A DNA stretch of 64,000 nt from an uncultured Mobiluncus sp. (GCF_947087965.1 NZ_CAMUES010000006.1:100472-164471); one strand, 5' to 3'; counted from the stretch's first letter, positions 1 to 8,910 are shown. A program made the numbers and translations. The notes: a model not told the origin generated them from the sequence alone.

Positions 1-522
1 GGGGGCGCACCCGGCAATGGCGGTAAACGCGGGGAACAGGGATTCCTCCAGCTCGACTGTGCGGCCCACCGCGTTGAACAGGCCTCGGGCGTACTGCTTT
101 TGTTCCGGGGTTACCGCCGCGTTCGCGCACAAGGCCGACATGGCGGCGTTGACTTGTGCGTTCAGGTTTGGCATGACCCGCACTATGGGGGTGTCCGGGG
201 ACAACCAGCCCTCCAGATGGTCCAGTCCGACCCCTCCGGCGATGGAAATGACCAGCTTTCCTCCCAGCTCTGGGGCGATTTCGGTGAGAACTGCGCCGAT
301 ATGTTTCGGTTTCACCGCAATGACCACCGCGTCAACCGACCCGACCAGTTCCCGGTTAGAAGCCACCTGCTGGGCTCCGAACTCTTTGGTCAGCGGGTGT
401 TCACCCGGGGTTACGCCGAAATCAGAAAAACTCAGGTCGCAGGCCTTGACGAAGTCATGTTTGAGAGCTCCCGCCGCAATCGCCGAACCCATGGCACCCA
501 TTCCAATAAAACCGAGTTTCAT
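1..522 (-). CDS. proC: Pyrroline-5-carboxylate reductase (partial, 3' end outside window)
   Basis: It reduces 1-pyrroline-5-carboxylate to proline with NAD(P)H, the last step of proline synthesis, in the cytoplasm. The reverse strand from the ATG at 522 encodes a Rossmann start with the pattern GFIGMGAMGSAI, then a VAVKPKH segment and VISIAGGV, all typical of ProC. The last visible residues, FTAIAGCAPP, match the conserved dimerisation and active-site helix region. The frame stays open to base 1, giving 174 residues of the usual 260-280. It is divergent from the dehydrogenase gene to its right. The family call is firm; the C-terminus cannot be judged. Confidence 0.9.
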   Translation of the reverse strand, partial: MKLGFIGMGAMGSAIAAGALKHDFVKACDLSFSDFGVTPGEHPLTKEFGAQQVASNRELVGSVDAVVIAVKPKHIGAVLTEIAPELGGKLVISIAGGVGLDHLEGWLSPDTPIVRVMPNLNAQVNAAMSALCANAAVTPEQKQYARGLFNAVGRTVELEESLFPAFTAIAGCAP

Positions 523-648
523 GTTGCCTCTTTTCCTGATTTGCGCAGTTTTCCCTGACGTTCAGAGCAAACCGCCGGAGTCGTTTTCCTATAGGCTAAG
601 TCTATAGCGTGGCTCTGTAGCCAAAAATTCTGGAAAGGTGACCGAAAG

Positions 649-1500
649 ATGAGCATCACACCCGGACCCGTAAAGCCGTCCCAAGAGACTCTTGACCCCC
701 AAAGTTTCGGAATTACAGTTCCCGAAACGCGCCCGGCCCGCCAGCCGGGACGAGTGCTGGTGACCGGGGCTTCTACCGGAATCGGGTGGGAAACCGTGAA
801 ACAGCTGTGTTCCTGCGGGTGGGAGGTGTTGGCGACCGCCCGGCGCGCCGAAAGGCTGGCCGCACTGGCTTATGAGACGGGCTGCGCGGCTTTTGCCGCT
901 GACCTGACCATTCCTGAGCACGTCCAGGCGCTGTTCGAGTGGGCGACCGCCGAGGGCCAGGTCGTGGACGCGGTGGTCAACAATGCCGGGGGCGCGCGCG
1001 GCACCGACACCGTAATGGAGGCAAAGCTGGAGCGGTGGAAAACCATGTACAGCATCAACGTTTTGTCCTCCCTGCAGGTCACCCAGGCTTTCCTGCCGCA
1101 AATGTTGGCTCACGGGGGTGGGGATTTGGTGTTCGTCACCTCGACTGCCGGTCACGAGACGTACCCAGGCGGGGCGGGCTATACCGCCGCCAAACACGCC
1201 GAGGCGATGTTGCCCGAGACGCTGCGCCTGGAGCTGGTGGGCCAGCCGATTCGGATTATCGAGATTATGCCGGGATTGGTGCAAACCCCGGAGTTTTCCT
1301 TGTCGCGCTTGGAGGACAAGGCTGCGGCGGAGGGCGTTTATGCCGGGGTGGATTATCCGCTGGTGGGGGCCGATATTGCCCAAGCTATTGTGTGGACCTT
1401 GAACTTGCCGGCGCACGTGAATATCGACCAGCTGAAAATCAAGCCTGTGGAACAAGCCACCAGCACGATCAAAGTCCGCCTGGAAAAACCGGCTAGGTGA
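649..1500 (+). CDS. Short-chain dehydrogenase/reductase (SDR), substrate unknown
   Basis: This is a cytoplasmic NAD(P)-dependent oxidoreductase of the classical SDR family. The glycine-rich cofactor motif TGASTGIG is at residues 39-46, NNAG at 111-114, the catalytic Ser near 165, and Tyr178-x3-Lys182. The arginines after the second strand (TARRAER) favour NADP(H). At 283 residues it is about 30 longer than the usual core because of a proline-rich N-terminal extension. A Shine-Dalgarno stretch (GGAAAGG) precedes the ATG. It resembles 3-hydroxy acid or serine dehydrogenases of the YdfG type, but the substrate cannot be read from sequence. Confidence 0.85.
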   Translation: MSITPGPVKPSQETLDPQSFGITVPETRPARQPGRVLVTGASTGIGWETVKQLCSCGWEVLATARRAERLAALAYETGCAAFAADLTIPEHVQALFEWATAEGQVVDAVVNNAGGARGTDTVMEAKLERWKTMYSINVLSSLQVTQAFLPQMLAHGGGDLVFVTSTAGHETYPGGAGYTAAKHAEAMLPETLRLELVGQPIRIIEIMPGLVQTPEFSLSRLEDKAAAEGVYAGVDYPLVGADIAQAIVWTLNLPAHVNIDQLKIKPVEQATSTIKVRLEKPAR

Positions 1501-1503
1501 ACC

Positions 1504-1650
1504 ATGGCGCGGATAGTTGTTATAGGCGCCGGTTGGCGTGCCGACAGGGAGCGTAGCGAGTGTGTGTCGGCGCGTGGTGGTGTGGAGCCGGTGAAAAAAC
1601 GTTGCGGGGCAACGTTTTCGGCGGAACTCCTGAAAAGAAAAGGATATTAG
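1504..1650 (+). pseudogene. Remnant of a flavoprotein gene start followed by a two-hairpin repeat-like element
   Basis: Just after the SDR stop, an ATG opens a frame starting MARIVVIGAG, the same ten residues that start the next gene at 1652. The two 30-base segments differ at five positions, all synonymous, so this is an old copy rather than a fresh duplication. After the tenth codon the similarity stops and the frame runs into unrelated sequence, ending at TAG one base before the next ATG. That sequence holds two stems: 1537-1546 with 1565-1574 (10 pairs, one wobble) and 1596-1605 with 1609-1618 (10 perfect pairs, 3-base loop). I read it as the stump of a paralogous oxidoreductase gene cut by a deletion or a small palindromic insertion. 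Confidence 0.5.
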
Positions 1651-1651
1651 G

Positions 1652-3082
1652 ATGGCCCGGATTGTTGTCATAGGAGCCGGAATGGCCGGCCACTCCACAG
1701 CCCTCGGCTTAAAACATCGTCTAAAAGACGACCACGATGTCATCGTCATCAGCCCCGGCTCGGCTTGGACGAATCCTGATGTCATGGCCCAGATTGCCTC
1801 CGGCCTGCAGCCGGTGCATCGGCAAGCTGTCCCGCTCGGTCCGCTTTACCGGCGCAAAGGTATTATTTTTCATCAAGGCATGGCTACCGCGGTTTACCCC
1901 AAAGGCTACCGGAACGACCCGCGTCCCCAGGTCCAACTAACTTTTACCGGCTCGCACTTGGAGGGTCAAGTCGCGCGGGTGCCTTACGATTACCTGGTCA
2001 TTGCCACCGGACACGATATCGATCGAGTAGCGGGCATCCCCGCGGAAGCGACCACGGTGCCGACCTGTGTCTTGGACCGCCTGGACAGTGCCATCGCAGG
2101 GGAAGCGGAACTGCGCAGACTGCTGTTTGAAATGCAGGATTCCCCGGTGGGAGGCAAACCGAAAGTCATTGCTATCGGTCGTTCCGCTCGCGGCATGGGC
2201 GGTTTTTACGGCGCGCTGGAATATGCCCTGTGTGTGGACGAGGTACTGCGGGCTGCTTTCCTGCGCTCCCGGGTGGAACTGCACTTTTTCGACGCGGGAC
2301 GACCGTGGATGTACGGCCACACCGATAACCCGAAGATGGAAGAAGACATGCAGACCGCCCTGGTGCATCTCATCGATACACACCGCCTGATTTTGCATAA
2401 AGATATGCGTCTGGCCTCGATCAATGGGCGGAGAGTCAGGTTTATTCCGGTACACGGCGAGGGCCAGCCCGGAGAGATGGAATGTGATTTGGTGGCGGTG
2501 GAAGCGGCGCGGGTCCTCACGCCCTTGGCGGTGCATGACGCGAACGGAGCTGATTTGCGCCAGGATCTGTATGACGGCTGGGGGCGGCTGCGGGTGGATG
2601 CAAAGACCCAGCAAAACGCTTCCGGTCAGGTAGTGACGGTGCTGCCGCGAACTTTCCGCAATCCCACGTATCGCAATATTTTCGGGATTGGTTCGGCTAT
2701 CGCGATGGACACCCGCGAACTCAACGCGGATAGTGATTCTGTCCCGGCACCTGTCCCGATGCAGACTCGTGACATGGCTCACTTGATGAGCCGCCAGGTT
2801 ACGGATTTGATTATTGAGGAACTGACCGGCCAGAGAAACAAAGTGTTGCCCGAAACCTTGGAAGAAATCGAATCAGTGTTGAGTTTGTGTTGGGATTACG
2901 GGTTGATTTCCTCGCGGGGTTTCTATGCGGAGCTGACCTACCCAAAGAAAGGCAAAGATGCTACGCAGCAGGTGCTGCGGGTGCGCCACGGTTTAGGTCC
3001 CTATTGGTCGGTGCGGATGGAGCGTTTCTTGGAACGTTACCGTGCCAAAGGCTGCGTCTTGTGGTGGTTGCTGCCCACGTAA
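1652..3082 (+). CDS. FAD/NAD(P)-dependent oxidoreductase, sulfide:quinone reductase-like
   Basis: The protein begins with the dinucleotide-binding motif GAGMAGHSTA (residues 8-17) and carries YDYLVIATGHDID, the ATG motif of two-dinucleotide-binding flavoproteins, near residue 113. A later FGIGSAIA segment fits the second FAD-contacting motif. The length of 476 and the lack of a clear CxxxxC redox pair close to the N-terminus point to the SQR/NDH-2-like branch rather than disulfide reductases. Family members pass electrons from sulfide or another donor to quinone at the inner face of the membrane. The physiological donor is unknown. It is preceded by the truncated second copy of its own start. 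Confidence 0.7.
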   Translation: MARIVVIGAGMAGHSTALGLKHRLKDDHDVIVISPGSAWTNPDVMAQIASGLQPVHRQAVPLGPLYRRKGIIFHQGMATAVYPKGYRNDPRPQVQLTFTGSHLEGQVARVPYDYLVIATGHDIDRVAGIPAEATTVPTCVLDRLDSAIAGEAELRRLLFEMQDSPVGGKPKVIAIGRSARGMGGFYGALEYALCVDEVLRAAFLRSRVELHFFDAGRPWMYGHTDNPKMEEDMQTALVHLIDTHRLILHKDMRLASINGRRVRFIPVHGEGQPGEMECDLVAVEAARVLTPLAVHDANGADLRQDLYDGWGRLRVDAKTQQNASGQVVTVLPRTFRNPTYRNIFGIGSAIAMDTRELNADSDSVPAPVPMQTRDMAHLMSRQVTDLIIEELTGQRNKVLPETLEEIESVLSLCWDYGLISSRGFYAELTYPKKGKDATQQVLRVRHGLGPYWSVRMERFLERYRAKGCVLWWLLPT

Positions 3083-3086
3083 GAGC

Positions 3087-3605
3087 CTATTCGGAATCTT
3101 CGTCCGGTTCCGGCATCGCGTTGGGGAGCTGCTCGGCCAGATGCTCAAAGAAATCCTCGCTGGATTCCAAGGCGCAGCGTACCTGTTCGTCCAGCTGTGC
3201 GTCTGTTAAGCCGGTACGCCAGCTGATGGGCAGTTCCGTATGCACGTAGACTTCGCGATCCTCGGTCACTCGCGCGTAGGCTTTCGGCCAGTAATAATCC
3301 GTGTTCCAGCGGTTACAAATGGAGTTAATCAGGATGAAATCGTCCAGTTCCGGTTCTCCGCGCCAAGTGCCGCGCACGCAGAGAATAGTGTCTTTTTCCC
3401 CGGTTACTTGAAAGTAATAGATACCGTTTTGCCAAGCCCCGCCCACGTCGCCATCGTGGTTGACCTGGTAACTCCAGTTGTGTCCTTCCAAGACTTTCTT
3501 AACCCGGTCACGGGTCAGGTTGGGCAACCTATTGACGGAAGAAGGCACGTTGTCGAACGGTGATTCAAAGGGGTTATCGAACAGATCCCCGCTGCCCTCA
3601 CTCAT
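3087..3605 (-). CDS. YbjN-domain protein
   Basis: A 172-residue cytoplasmic protein without signal peptide or membrane segment. The region from about residue 28 to 160 has the YbjN-type pattern: a short helix (RDRVKKVLEGHNWSY), strands ending in FILINSICNRWNTDYYWPKAYA, and an acidic C-terminal helix. In actinobacteria this family is annotated as putative sensory transduction regulators, and some members act like type III secretion chaperones in fold; no biochemical function is secure. It is convergent with the oxidoreductase gene, only four bases from its stop. Confidence 0.7.
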   Translation of the reverse strand: MSEGSGDLFDNPFESPFDNVPSSVNRLPNLTRDRVKKVLEGHNWSYQVNHDGDVGGAWQNGIYYFQVTGEKDTILCVRGTWRGEPELDDFILINSICNRWNTDYYWPKAYARVTEDREVYVHTELPISWRTGLTDAQLDEQVRCALESSEDFFEHLAEQLPNAMPEPDEDSE

Positions 3606-3750
3606 GACCCGTTTCCTCCCGCTTGGCTGTGAATTCCATTTTAGCCGATTGCGCCATACCCTGCCGTGGAATTTCTCTGGGGGTGAAAGCGCGGCTTTCC
3701 CTCCGGAAGTGGCGGGTTATTGCCGGCTGAGCCGCCCACAGTAGGATGGG

Positions 3751-5046
3751 ATGGTGCAGGAAAAACCCCCGGAACTGGCTTTGACGTGGCGCGGAAAACA
3801 CGAAGTAACACTGGCCACGCCCCGGCTCTACGTCCGAGCCGAGCACTATCATGAAACGCACGGGGGCGAAGTTGTGACTTCGCAGAGCGAAAACCGCCTC
3901 TATGCCGGGGAAAACCTGCAGGTCATGAGCGGATTGTTGCCCCAATATGAGGGCAGCGTCGACTGCATCTATATCGATCCACCGTTTAACTCCGGGGTGG
4001 ATTATGTACAACAGATTCGGACGCACCACCGGGGTGGCCCGAAACACACCATCGCTGTGAAACAGTACGGCGACCGCTGGCAAACTGCGGACTACCTGCA
4101 AAATTTGTACGAGAGGCTGACCGTACTACGGCGATTTTTGTCGCCAACAGGAACGATCTTTGTCCACTGTGATTGGCATTCCTCCGCCGCTCTGCGCCTG
4201 GTCCTAGATGAGGTGTTTGGGGCAAGTAACCTGGTCAACGAGATTGTGTGGGCTTACGCTTCGGGCGGAGGGTCGCGGCGGGCTTTCGGCCACAAACACG
4301 ACACCATCCTGTTTTACGCCCGCGACCGGCGCAGCTACTTTTTCGACCCCGACGCGGTGCGGGTGGCGTATAACGCGACTATAGCTCCGAAACGCCGCGA
4401 ACTGTTCAACCCGCACGGTATGGTCGCCCCCGATGTTTGGCAGATCTCCCGGCCGCCGAATCATTCCGAGACTTGGGTGGGGTATCCGACCCAAAAGCCG
4501 GTGGAAGTCATGCAACGCGCCATAGCCGCGGCGTGCCCGCCGGGGGGACTGGTGATGGACTGTTTCGCCGGATCCGGCTCTACTCTGGTGGCGGCAGCCC
4601 AGCTGGGACGGCGTTTCCTGGGGATAGAGCGCAATAGTTTGGGGGTGCATTTGGCTCGGCGGCGCCTGGCGCGAGACGGAGTCAGCTTTGAGGTGTGGCG
4701 AGATTCCGCGTCCTGGAGTGCCAACCGAATCGTGCCGAGCTTGGAGTCATTGGGCCGAGAAATCGAAACCCGCCTCGCGGAGCTGAGTGCCGCCGTGGAA
4801 AAGAGTACTGTCGAGGACGAAACGACCGTCCAATCCGACAAACCGGACTGGACGGAGCTGGTAGATTGGGTGGCCCTAGACCCGGATTTTGCCGGTTTTC
4901 CCGCCGGCGTTTTCACGCCTCAGTCCGTGGTGGCACCGTCACGAGACACTGTCGTTGATTTTGCCGCCCTCGGTGAGAACCCTCGTGGGGTGGGGCTGGT
5001 GGCAGATGTGACCGGGCAAGATTACTTCGTTAGGCTGGACGCATGA
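3751..5046 (+). CDS. Site-specific DNA methyltransferase (amino-methylating, beta-type order)
   Basis: It transfers a methyl group from S-adenosylmethionine to the exocyclic amine of adenine or cytosine in a specific DNA site. The catalytic motif DPPF is at residues 76-79 and the AdoMet motif FAGSGST at 272-278, so the order is catalytic then cofactor. Between them is a target-recognition region with GYPTQKP close to the AdoMet motif. The protein is 431 residues; roughly 120 residues after the methylase core have no domain I recognise. Its stop overlaps the start of the next gene (ATGA), so the HNH protein is likely made from the same message. No classical restriction subunit is nearby. Confidence 0.85.
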   Translation: MVQEKPPELALTWRGKHEVTLATPRLYVRAEHYHETHGGEVVTSQSENRLYAGENLQVMSGLLPQYEGSVDCIYIDPPFNSGVDYVQQIRTHHRGGPKHTIAVKQYGDRWQTADYLQNLYERLTVLRRFLSPTGTIFVHCDWHSSAALRLVLDEVFGASNLVNEIVWAYASGGGSRRAFGHKHDTILFYARDRRSYFFDPDAVRVAYNATIAPKRRELFNPHGMVAPDVWQISRPPNHSETWVGYPTQKPVEVMQRAIAAACPPGGLVMDCFAGSGSTLVAAAQLGRRFLGIERNSLGVHLARRRLARDGVSFEVWRDSASWSANRIVPSLESLGREIETRLAELSAAVEKSTVEDETTVQSDKPDWTELVDWVALDPDFAGFPAGVFTPQSVVAPSRDTVVDFAALGENPRGVGLVADVTGQDYFVRLDA

Positions 5047-5933
5047 GCAATAAGGACAAAACTGGTCAGGGCGCCACACCGGAGGAAAACCGCGGTCTGG
5101 AACCGGAAACTCCGCAGGTAGCACCGTGGGACGGGTGGTTTGGCAAGAGTTCAAACCGTAACCAGCGGGGACGCAATTTGGCTCTAGCGGCGTTCGCTGT
5201 GGTGGCCGTGACCGGTTTGGGCACCCAGTTCGTTGGGGACGACGGCTGGTTCTTCGGGCTCATCGGCGGTGACCAGACCCATTCCGTCAGTCAATCCGGG
5301 AACGCCGGGGCACAGACTCCTGACGCCGCCGCCGGAAAAACTGCAGGAGCCCTCGCCAGGGACGTGTTGGACACTTTGGCAGTGCGCGACAAAGATCCTT
5401 TCCGGGGCTTTGACCGTGAGCAGCTGTTCGGCAAAGGGTGGCTGGACCTCGATGGCGACGATTGCAATACGCGCAACGAAGTGTTGGCTCGCGACCTAGA
5501 GAACGTCCAATATCGGGCGGCTACGAACACCACTCCCGCTCGCTGCGTGGTACAAAGTGGGGTCTTGCACGATAAATACACCGGGGAAACCATTGATTTC
5601 AAGCGGTCTCAGGAGACCTCCGACGCGGTCCAGATTGACCACGTGGTGGCGTTGGGTAACGTGTGGCGTACCGGCGGACAGCAGCTCAGCCAACCGGAAC
5701 GCGAAGCCATCGCCAACGACCCGCTGAACTTGGAAGCAGTAAAAGGTCAGGTCAATCAGGATAAACAATCCCAGGATGCGTCCGAATGGCTGCCGCCCGC
5801 GCGCGATTATCGCTGCGCATACGTGGCACGTCAGATTGCGGTGAAAGCGAAATACGGGCTGTGGGTGACCCCGGCAGAGAAACAGGCCATGACGGGGGTG
5901 CTGAAGGGGTGTCCCCGGGAGCCAATTCCATAG
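5043..5933 (+). CDS. Membrane-anchored HNH nuclease, GmrSD/DUF1524 type
   Basis: A hydrophobic segment at about residues 45-63, preceded by positive residues, anchors the protein with the C-terminal domain outside the cell. That domain shows DGDDCNTRNEVLARDL (138-152), then VQIDHVVALGNVWRTG (196-211) with the Asp-His pair of the HNH fold, ANDPLNL (224-230) and a C-terminal YVARQIAVK. These are hallmarks of the secreted DUF1524 nucleases common in actinobacteria. Such enzymes are thought to degrade DNA outside the membrane. The unusual point is tight coupling to a DNA methyltransferase gene. The gene ends before a strong hairpin shared with the convergent mod operon. Confidence 0.8.
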   Translation: MSNKDKTGQGATPEENRGLEPETPQVAPWDGWFGKSSNRNQRGRNLALAAFAVVAVTGLGTQFVGDDGWFFGLIGGDQTHSVSQSGNAGAQTPDAAAGKTAGALARDVLDTLAVRDKDPFRGFDREQLFGKGWLDLDGDDCNTRNEVLARDLENVQYRAATNTTPARCVVQSGVLHDKYTGETIDFKRSQETSDAVQIDHVVALGNVWRTGGQQLSQPEREAIANDPLNLEAVKGQVNQDKQSQDASEWLPPARDYRCAYVARQIAVKAKYGLWVTPAEKQAMTGVLKGCPREPIP

Positions 5934-5955
5934 GTATCAAATTGGAATCGGTGAT

Positions 5956-6019
5956 TATAGGGGGAGAATAGCCGGGTAGCTGCCAATAATGGCAGCTACC
6001 CGGCTATTCTCCCCTTATA
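5956..6019. terminator. Bidirectional terminator, very long perfect stem
   Basis: The arms at 5961-5985 and 5990-6014 are a perfect 25-base inverted repeat around a 4-base loop; five more pairs including one wobble extend the stem outward. It sits between the convergent nuclease and modC genes and ends in AT-rich sequence on both sides, so it can stop transcription from either direction. Confidence 0.8.
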
Positions 6020-6037
6020 TTTACGGTTTATAAAAAC

Positions 6038-7180
6038 CTAGCGCGGATACACCGTAATCTGAGTGGCTTTGACCTCGGCGAAAATGGGCGAACCGGGAGC
6101 CAGCTGCAGGGCGCTGACGGCTTGCGGAGTCAGGACGGCTTGAATGCTTTGCCCCCCGTCCAGCTCCAAACTGATCCACTGCACCGCGCCGCGCGGCGTG
6201 ATGTCCGTGACGCGCGCCTGCCAGGTGTTGCGCGGAGAGCCGGAAACAGCAGTCTGGAACAGAGCCACAGATTGCGGAGCAAAAGCGGTGAGAGCTGGGG
6301 TTTGGGGGCCGGGATGATTCTTGCCTTGCCACAGTCCCGTCAGTTTCACTACGCCGACATCAATGGTGGCGACTTCGCCGGATTCCTCGATGACCCCGGA
6401 AAGCAGGTTCATGCCGGACAGGTTTTCCAGGAACTTCGTGGCAGGCTGGCCCAGCATTTCTACCACCGTGCCTTCCCCAATCAAATGGCCGTTTTCGATG
6501 GCGACCACATGGTCGGCCAACATCCATACGTCGAGCGGGTCGTGGGTCACAAAAATCACGGTCGGCCGCGGCTCTTGACGCAACCGTTTCGACAGTACTT
6601 CCCGCAGTTTGGCGGCAGTCTCAACGTCAAGGGCGGAAAACGGTTCATCCAACAGTACGACTTGCGGGTGTGTCGCCAGGGCTCGCGCAATCGCCACGCG
6701 CTGCGACTGCCCGCCGGACAGAGCCGTGGCGGGACGATCCGCCAGTTCCAAAGCGCCCACCGCCGCTAACTCCTGGCGCGCGATGCGCCGGGCTTCCTCC
6801 CGTGACCGATGCCGGGCTCGCGGTCCAAACGCCACGTTTTCCAACACGCTCAAGTGTGGAAACAGCAGGGGTTTTTGGGTCAGCATCGCAACAGGACGCT
6901 GATGTGGTGGCAGAGAACGGGAGGCATCGGCAAACACCGTATCCCCACTGCGGATCTCTCCTGAATCGGGGGCCAACAGCCCGGAAATCATCCCCAGAAT
7001 TGTAGACTTCCCGGCCCCGTTCGGTCCGACGATGGCGGTAATGAGTCCCGCCGGAAAAGCACACTTCACCGTAACGTTGCGTTCCTTGATGCCTGCTTTC
7101 ACCAGGACTTCACTTCCGGCCGTGGTGGTAGCGGTGGGGAATTCCGCGGGATTTGCCGCCGTATCGGGGCGAGTTTTCAC
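6038..7180 (-). CDS. modC: Molybdate ABC transporter ATP-binding protein ModC
   Basis: This is the ATPase that drives molybdate import. Walker A GPNGAGKST is at residues 52-60, followed by a Q-loop, the signature LSGGQSQR near 155, Walker B VVLLDEPFSALD and the switch histidine in FVTHD. The C-terminal 100 residues form a TOBE/Mop-like domain, usual for ModC, which binds oxyanion and regulates activity. Its ATG overlaps the modB stop (ATGA), so it is the last gene of the modA-modB-modC operon. Length 380 is normal for the family. Confidence 0.92.
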   Translation of the reverse strand: MKTRPDTAANPAEFPTATTTAGSEVLVKAGIKERNVTVKCAFPAGLITAIVGPNGAGKSTILGMISGLLAPDSGEIRSGDTVFADASRSLPPHQRPVAMLTQKPLLFPHLSVLENVAFGPRARHRSREEARRIARQELAAVGALELADRPATALSGGQSQRVAIARALATHPQVVLLDEPFSALDVETAAKLREVLSKRLRQEPRPTVIFVTHDPLDVWMLADHVVAIENGHLIGEGTVVEMLGQPATKFLENLSGMNLLSGVIEESGEVATIDVGVVKLTGLWQGKNHPGPQTPALTAFAPQSVALFQTAVSGSPRNTWQARVTDITPRGAVQWISLELDGGQSIQAVLTPQAVSALQLAPGSPIFAEVKATQITVYPR

Positions 7181-8004
7181 TGGTCATCACCACTTTCCGG
7201 TTGTGTCGTGAGCTGTTTAGTGCGGCGGGTGGTAAAGATAGCCGACAATCCCATCATGGTGGCCGCCAACAGCACCAGCACTACGGACAGTGCCAAAGCC
7301 AGGTCGGAGTCGTCCTCGCGCAACAGGTAGATAGCCTGGGGGAGGGTCCGGGTCACCCCTTGCAGAGAGCCCGCGAAAGTCAGGGTGGCCCCGAATTCGC
7401 CCAAAGCGCGGGCAAAAGCCATGGTGGCACCCCCGACTATGGCAGGGCTCAGCAAAGGTAGCGTGACGCGGCGCAACACATAGGTCGGAGATGCCCCCAA
7501 AGTCGCCGCAATCCGCTCGTAACCGGAATCAAAAGTGCGCAACGCTGACTCCAGGGACACCACGTAGTAAGGCATGGCCACGAACGTTTGCCCCAGTACC
7601 ACGGCTATGGTGGTGAACCCAATCTCGATACCGGCCAAGGACAGGTACTGTCCCACTACGCCGCGGCGCCCCAGCGTCACCAAGAGCGCTAAACCGGCTA
7701 CGACCGGGGGTAACACCATAGGCAGGACCGCGAAAGTGCGCCACACGTAAGCCCAAAATCCCTCGGTGCGCGAAATCAGCAGCGCCAGGGGCGTCCCCAG
7801 AATCAACACCAGCACCAGCGACACCAGGCAGGTGCGCAGGCTCAACAGCAGGGCGTCGCGGGATTCGTCGCGGGTCAGGATTTCCACCAGACGGGTCCAC
7901 GGCACTCGCACCATGAGCCCGACAATAGGCAAAACGACCAACAGCAAGGCTATCCCCGCCGGCAGATACAGCCAGCGGGGAAAGCCGTGGTTATTAGCGT
8001 TCAA
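7177..8004 (-). CDS. modB: Molybdate ABC transporter permease ModB
   Basis: An integral membrane protein of 275 residues with about six hydrophobic segments, forming the channel of the molybdate importer. The inner loop between membrane segments reads ESALRTFDSGYERIAATLGASPTYVLRRVTLPLL, which matches the EAA motif that docks to the ATPase. It lies between modA, nine bases upstream, and modC, which overlaps it by four bases. A tungstate permease would look similar, but the adjacent Moco genes favour molybdate. Confidence 0.9.
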   Translation of the reverse strand: MNANNHGFPRWLYLPAGIALLLVVLPIVGLMVRVPWTRLVEILTRDESRDALLLSLRTCLVSLVLVLILGTPLALLISRTEGFWAYVWRTFAVLPMVLPPVVAGLALLVTLGRRGVVGQYLSLAGIEIGFTTIAVVLGQTFVAMPYYVVSLESALRTFDSGYERIAATLGASPTYVLRRVTLPLLSPAIVGGATMAFARALGEFGATLTFAGSLQGVTRTLPQAIYLLREDDSDLALALSVVLVLLAATMMGLSAIFTTRRTKQLTTQPESGDDQ

Positions 8005-8013
8005 CGCGAACCC

Positions 8014-8823
8014 TTACTCAGTGGGTCTCATGAACCCGTACTTGGCAAAGACCTTTTGTGCCGCGTCGGACAACACGTAGTCCACGAAGGCTTTCGCGGC
8101 CGCATCGTTGCCGTTGTCGGCAGCCATCTTGGTGACCACAATCGGGTAGGCATTGACCACGGTGTCAGAGCCGGGAATATCGATGGTGTCCACCGCGTCC
8201 TTTTCCGCCAGCGCATCGGTCTGGTACACCACGCCCGCGTCAGCTTCGCCGCTGACGACCTTACCCATCACATCCTTGACCGAAGTCTCCTCGGACACAG
8301 CCTGACCGGTGAAACCGACCTTTTGCGCCAACTCACGGTAGGCGTTGCCGCAGGGAACCCCCTCGGCACAAATGACCAGTTTCTTGCCGGTGAGGGAGTC
8401 GTCCAGCCCGGTGACCCCAGCCGGGTTACCTTTCGGTACCGCCAAGGTCAGGGTATTGTTCACAAAAATGCTCGGTTCGCCGGCATTCAGACCCGCGTCG
8501 GTGGCTTTCTTCATATTCTTTTCGTCAGCGGAGGCGAACACGTCAGCTTTGGCACCGCCTTGCATCTGATCAAACAGGGAGGAGGAGCCGTCAAAGTTGA
8601 ACTTTACAGTAATGTCGGGGTTATCCTTCTGGAAAGATGCGCCCAGCTCAGAGAAACTAGCCTTGAGGGAGGCGGCGGCGAATACCTGAATCATCTTGGC
8701 CTCGGCCGTTTCGCTCGGTTCTGAGTTCGCGGTGTTGGCGTTGTCCGGTGCACAAGCGGTGAGGCCGGTGGCGGCCAGGGCCAGGACGGCCAAGCCTGCT
8801 CCGAGACGCGCGAGTGTTTTCAT
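8014..8823 (-). CDS. modA: Molybdate-binding lipoprotein ModA
   Basis: The extracellular binding component of the molybdate importer. A lipoprotein signal peptide ends in LTAC with the acylated Cys at residue 24, fixing the protein to the outer face of the membrane. The mature part has ModA signatures: VFAAASLKASFSELGASF at the start, DVFASADEKNM, and GEADAGVVYQTDA near the C-terminal half. Length 269 is typical. It is first in modA-modB-modC. Confidence 0.93.
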   Translation of the reverse strand: MKTLARLGAGLAVLALAATGLTACAPDNANTANSEPSETAEAKMIQVFAAASLKASFSELGASFQKDNPDITVKFNFDGSSSLFDQMQGGAKADVFASADEKNMKKATDAGLNAGEPSIFVNNTLTLAVPKGNPAGVTGLDDSLTGKKLVICAEGVPCGNAYRELAQKVGFTGQAVSEETSVKDVMGKVVSGEADAGVVYQTDALAEKDAVDTIDIPGSDTVVNAYPIVVTKMAADNGNDAAAKAFVDYVLSDAAQKVFAKYGFMRPTE

Positions 8824-8910
8824 GAGTTTTCCTTTCGCATAAGCCGGGTCGGCGGTTTTCCGTTGTCGACCGTTTCATTGTGGCGGCACAAGGGTGTCGT
8901 CAGGTTTTCC

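Noticed and set aside
589..1785. Open frame of 398 codons on the reverse strand
   Set aside because: It lies opposite the SDR gene and the start of the flavoprotein gene, both with clear family motifs, and its product shows no recognisable domain.
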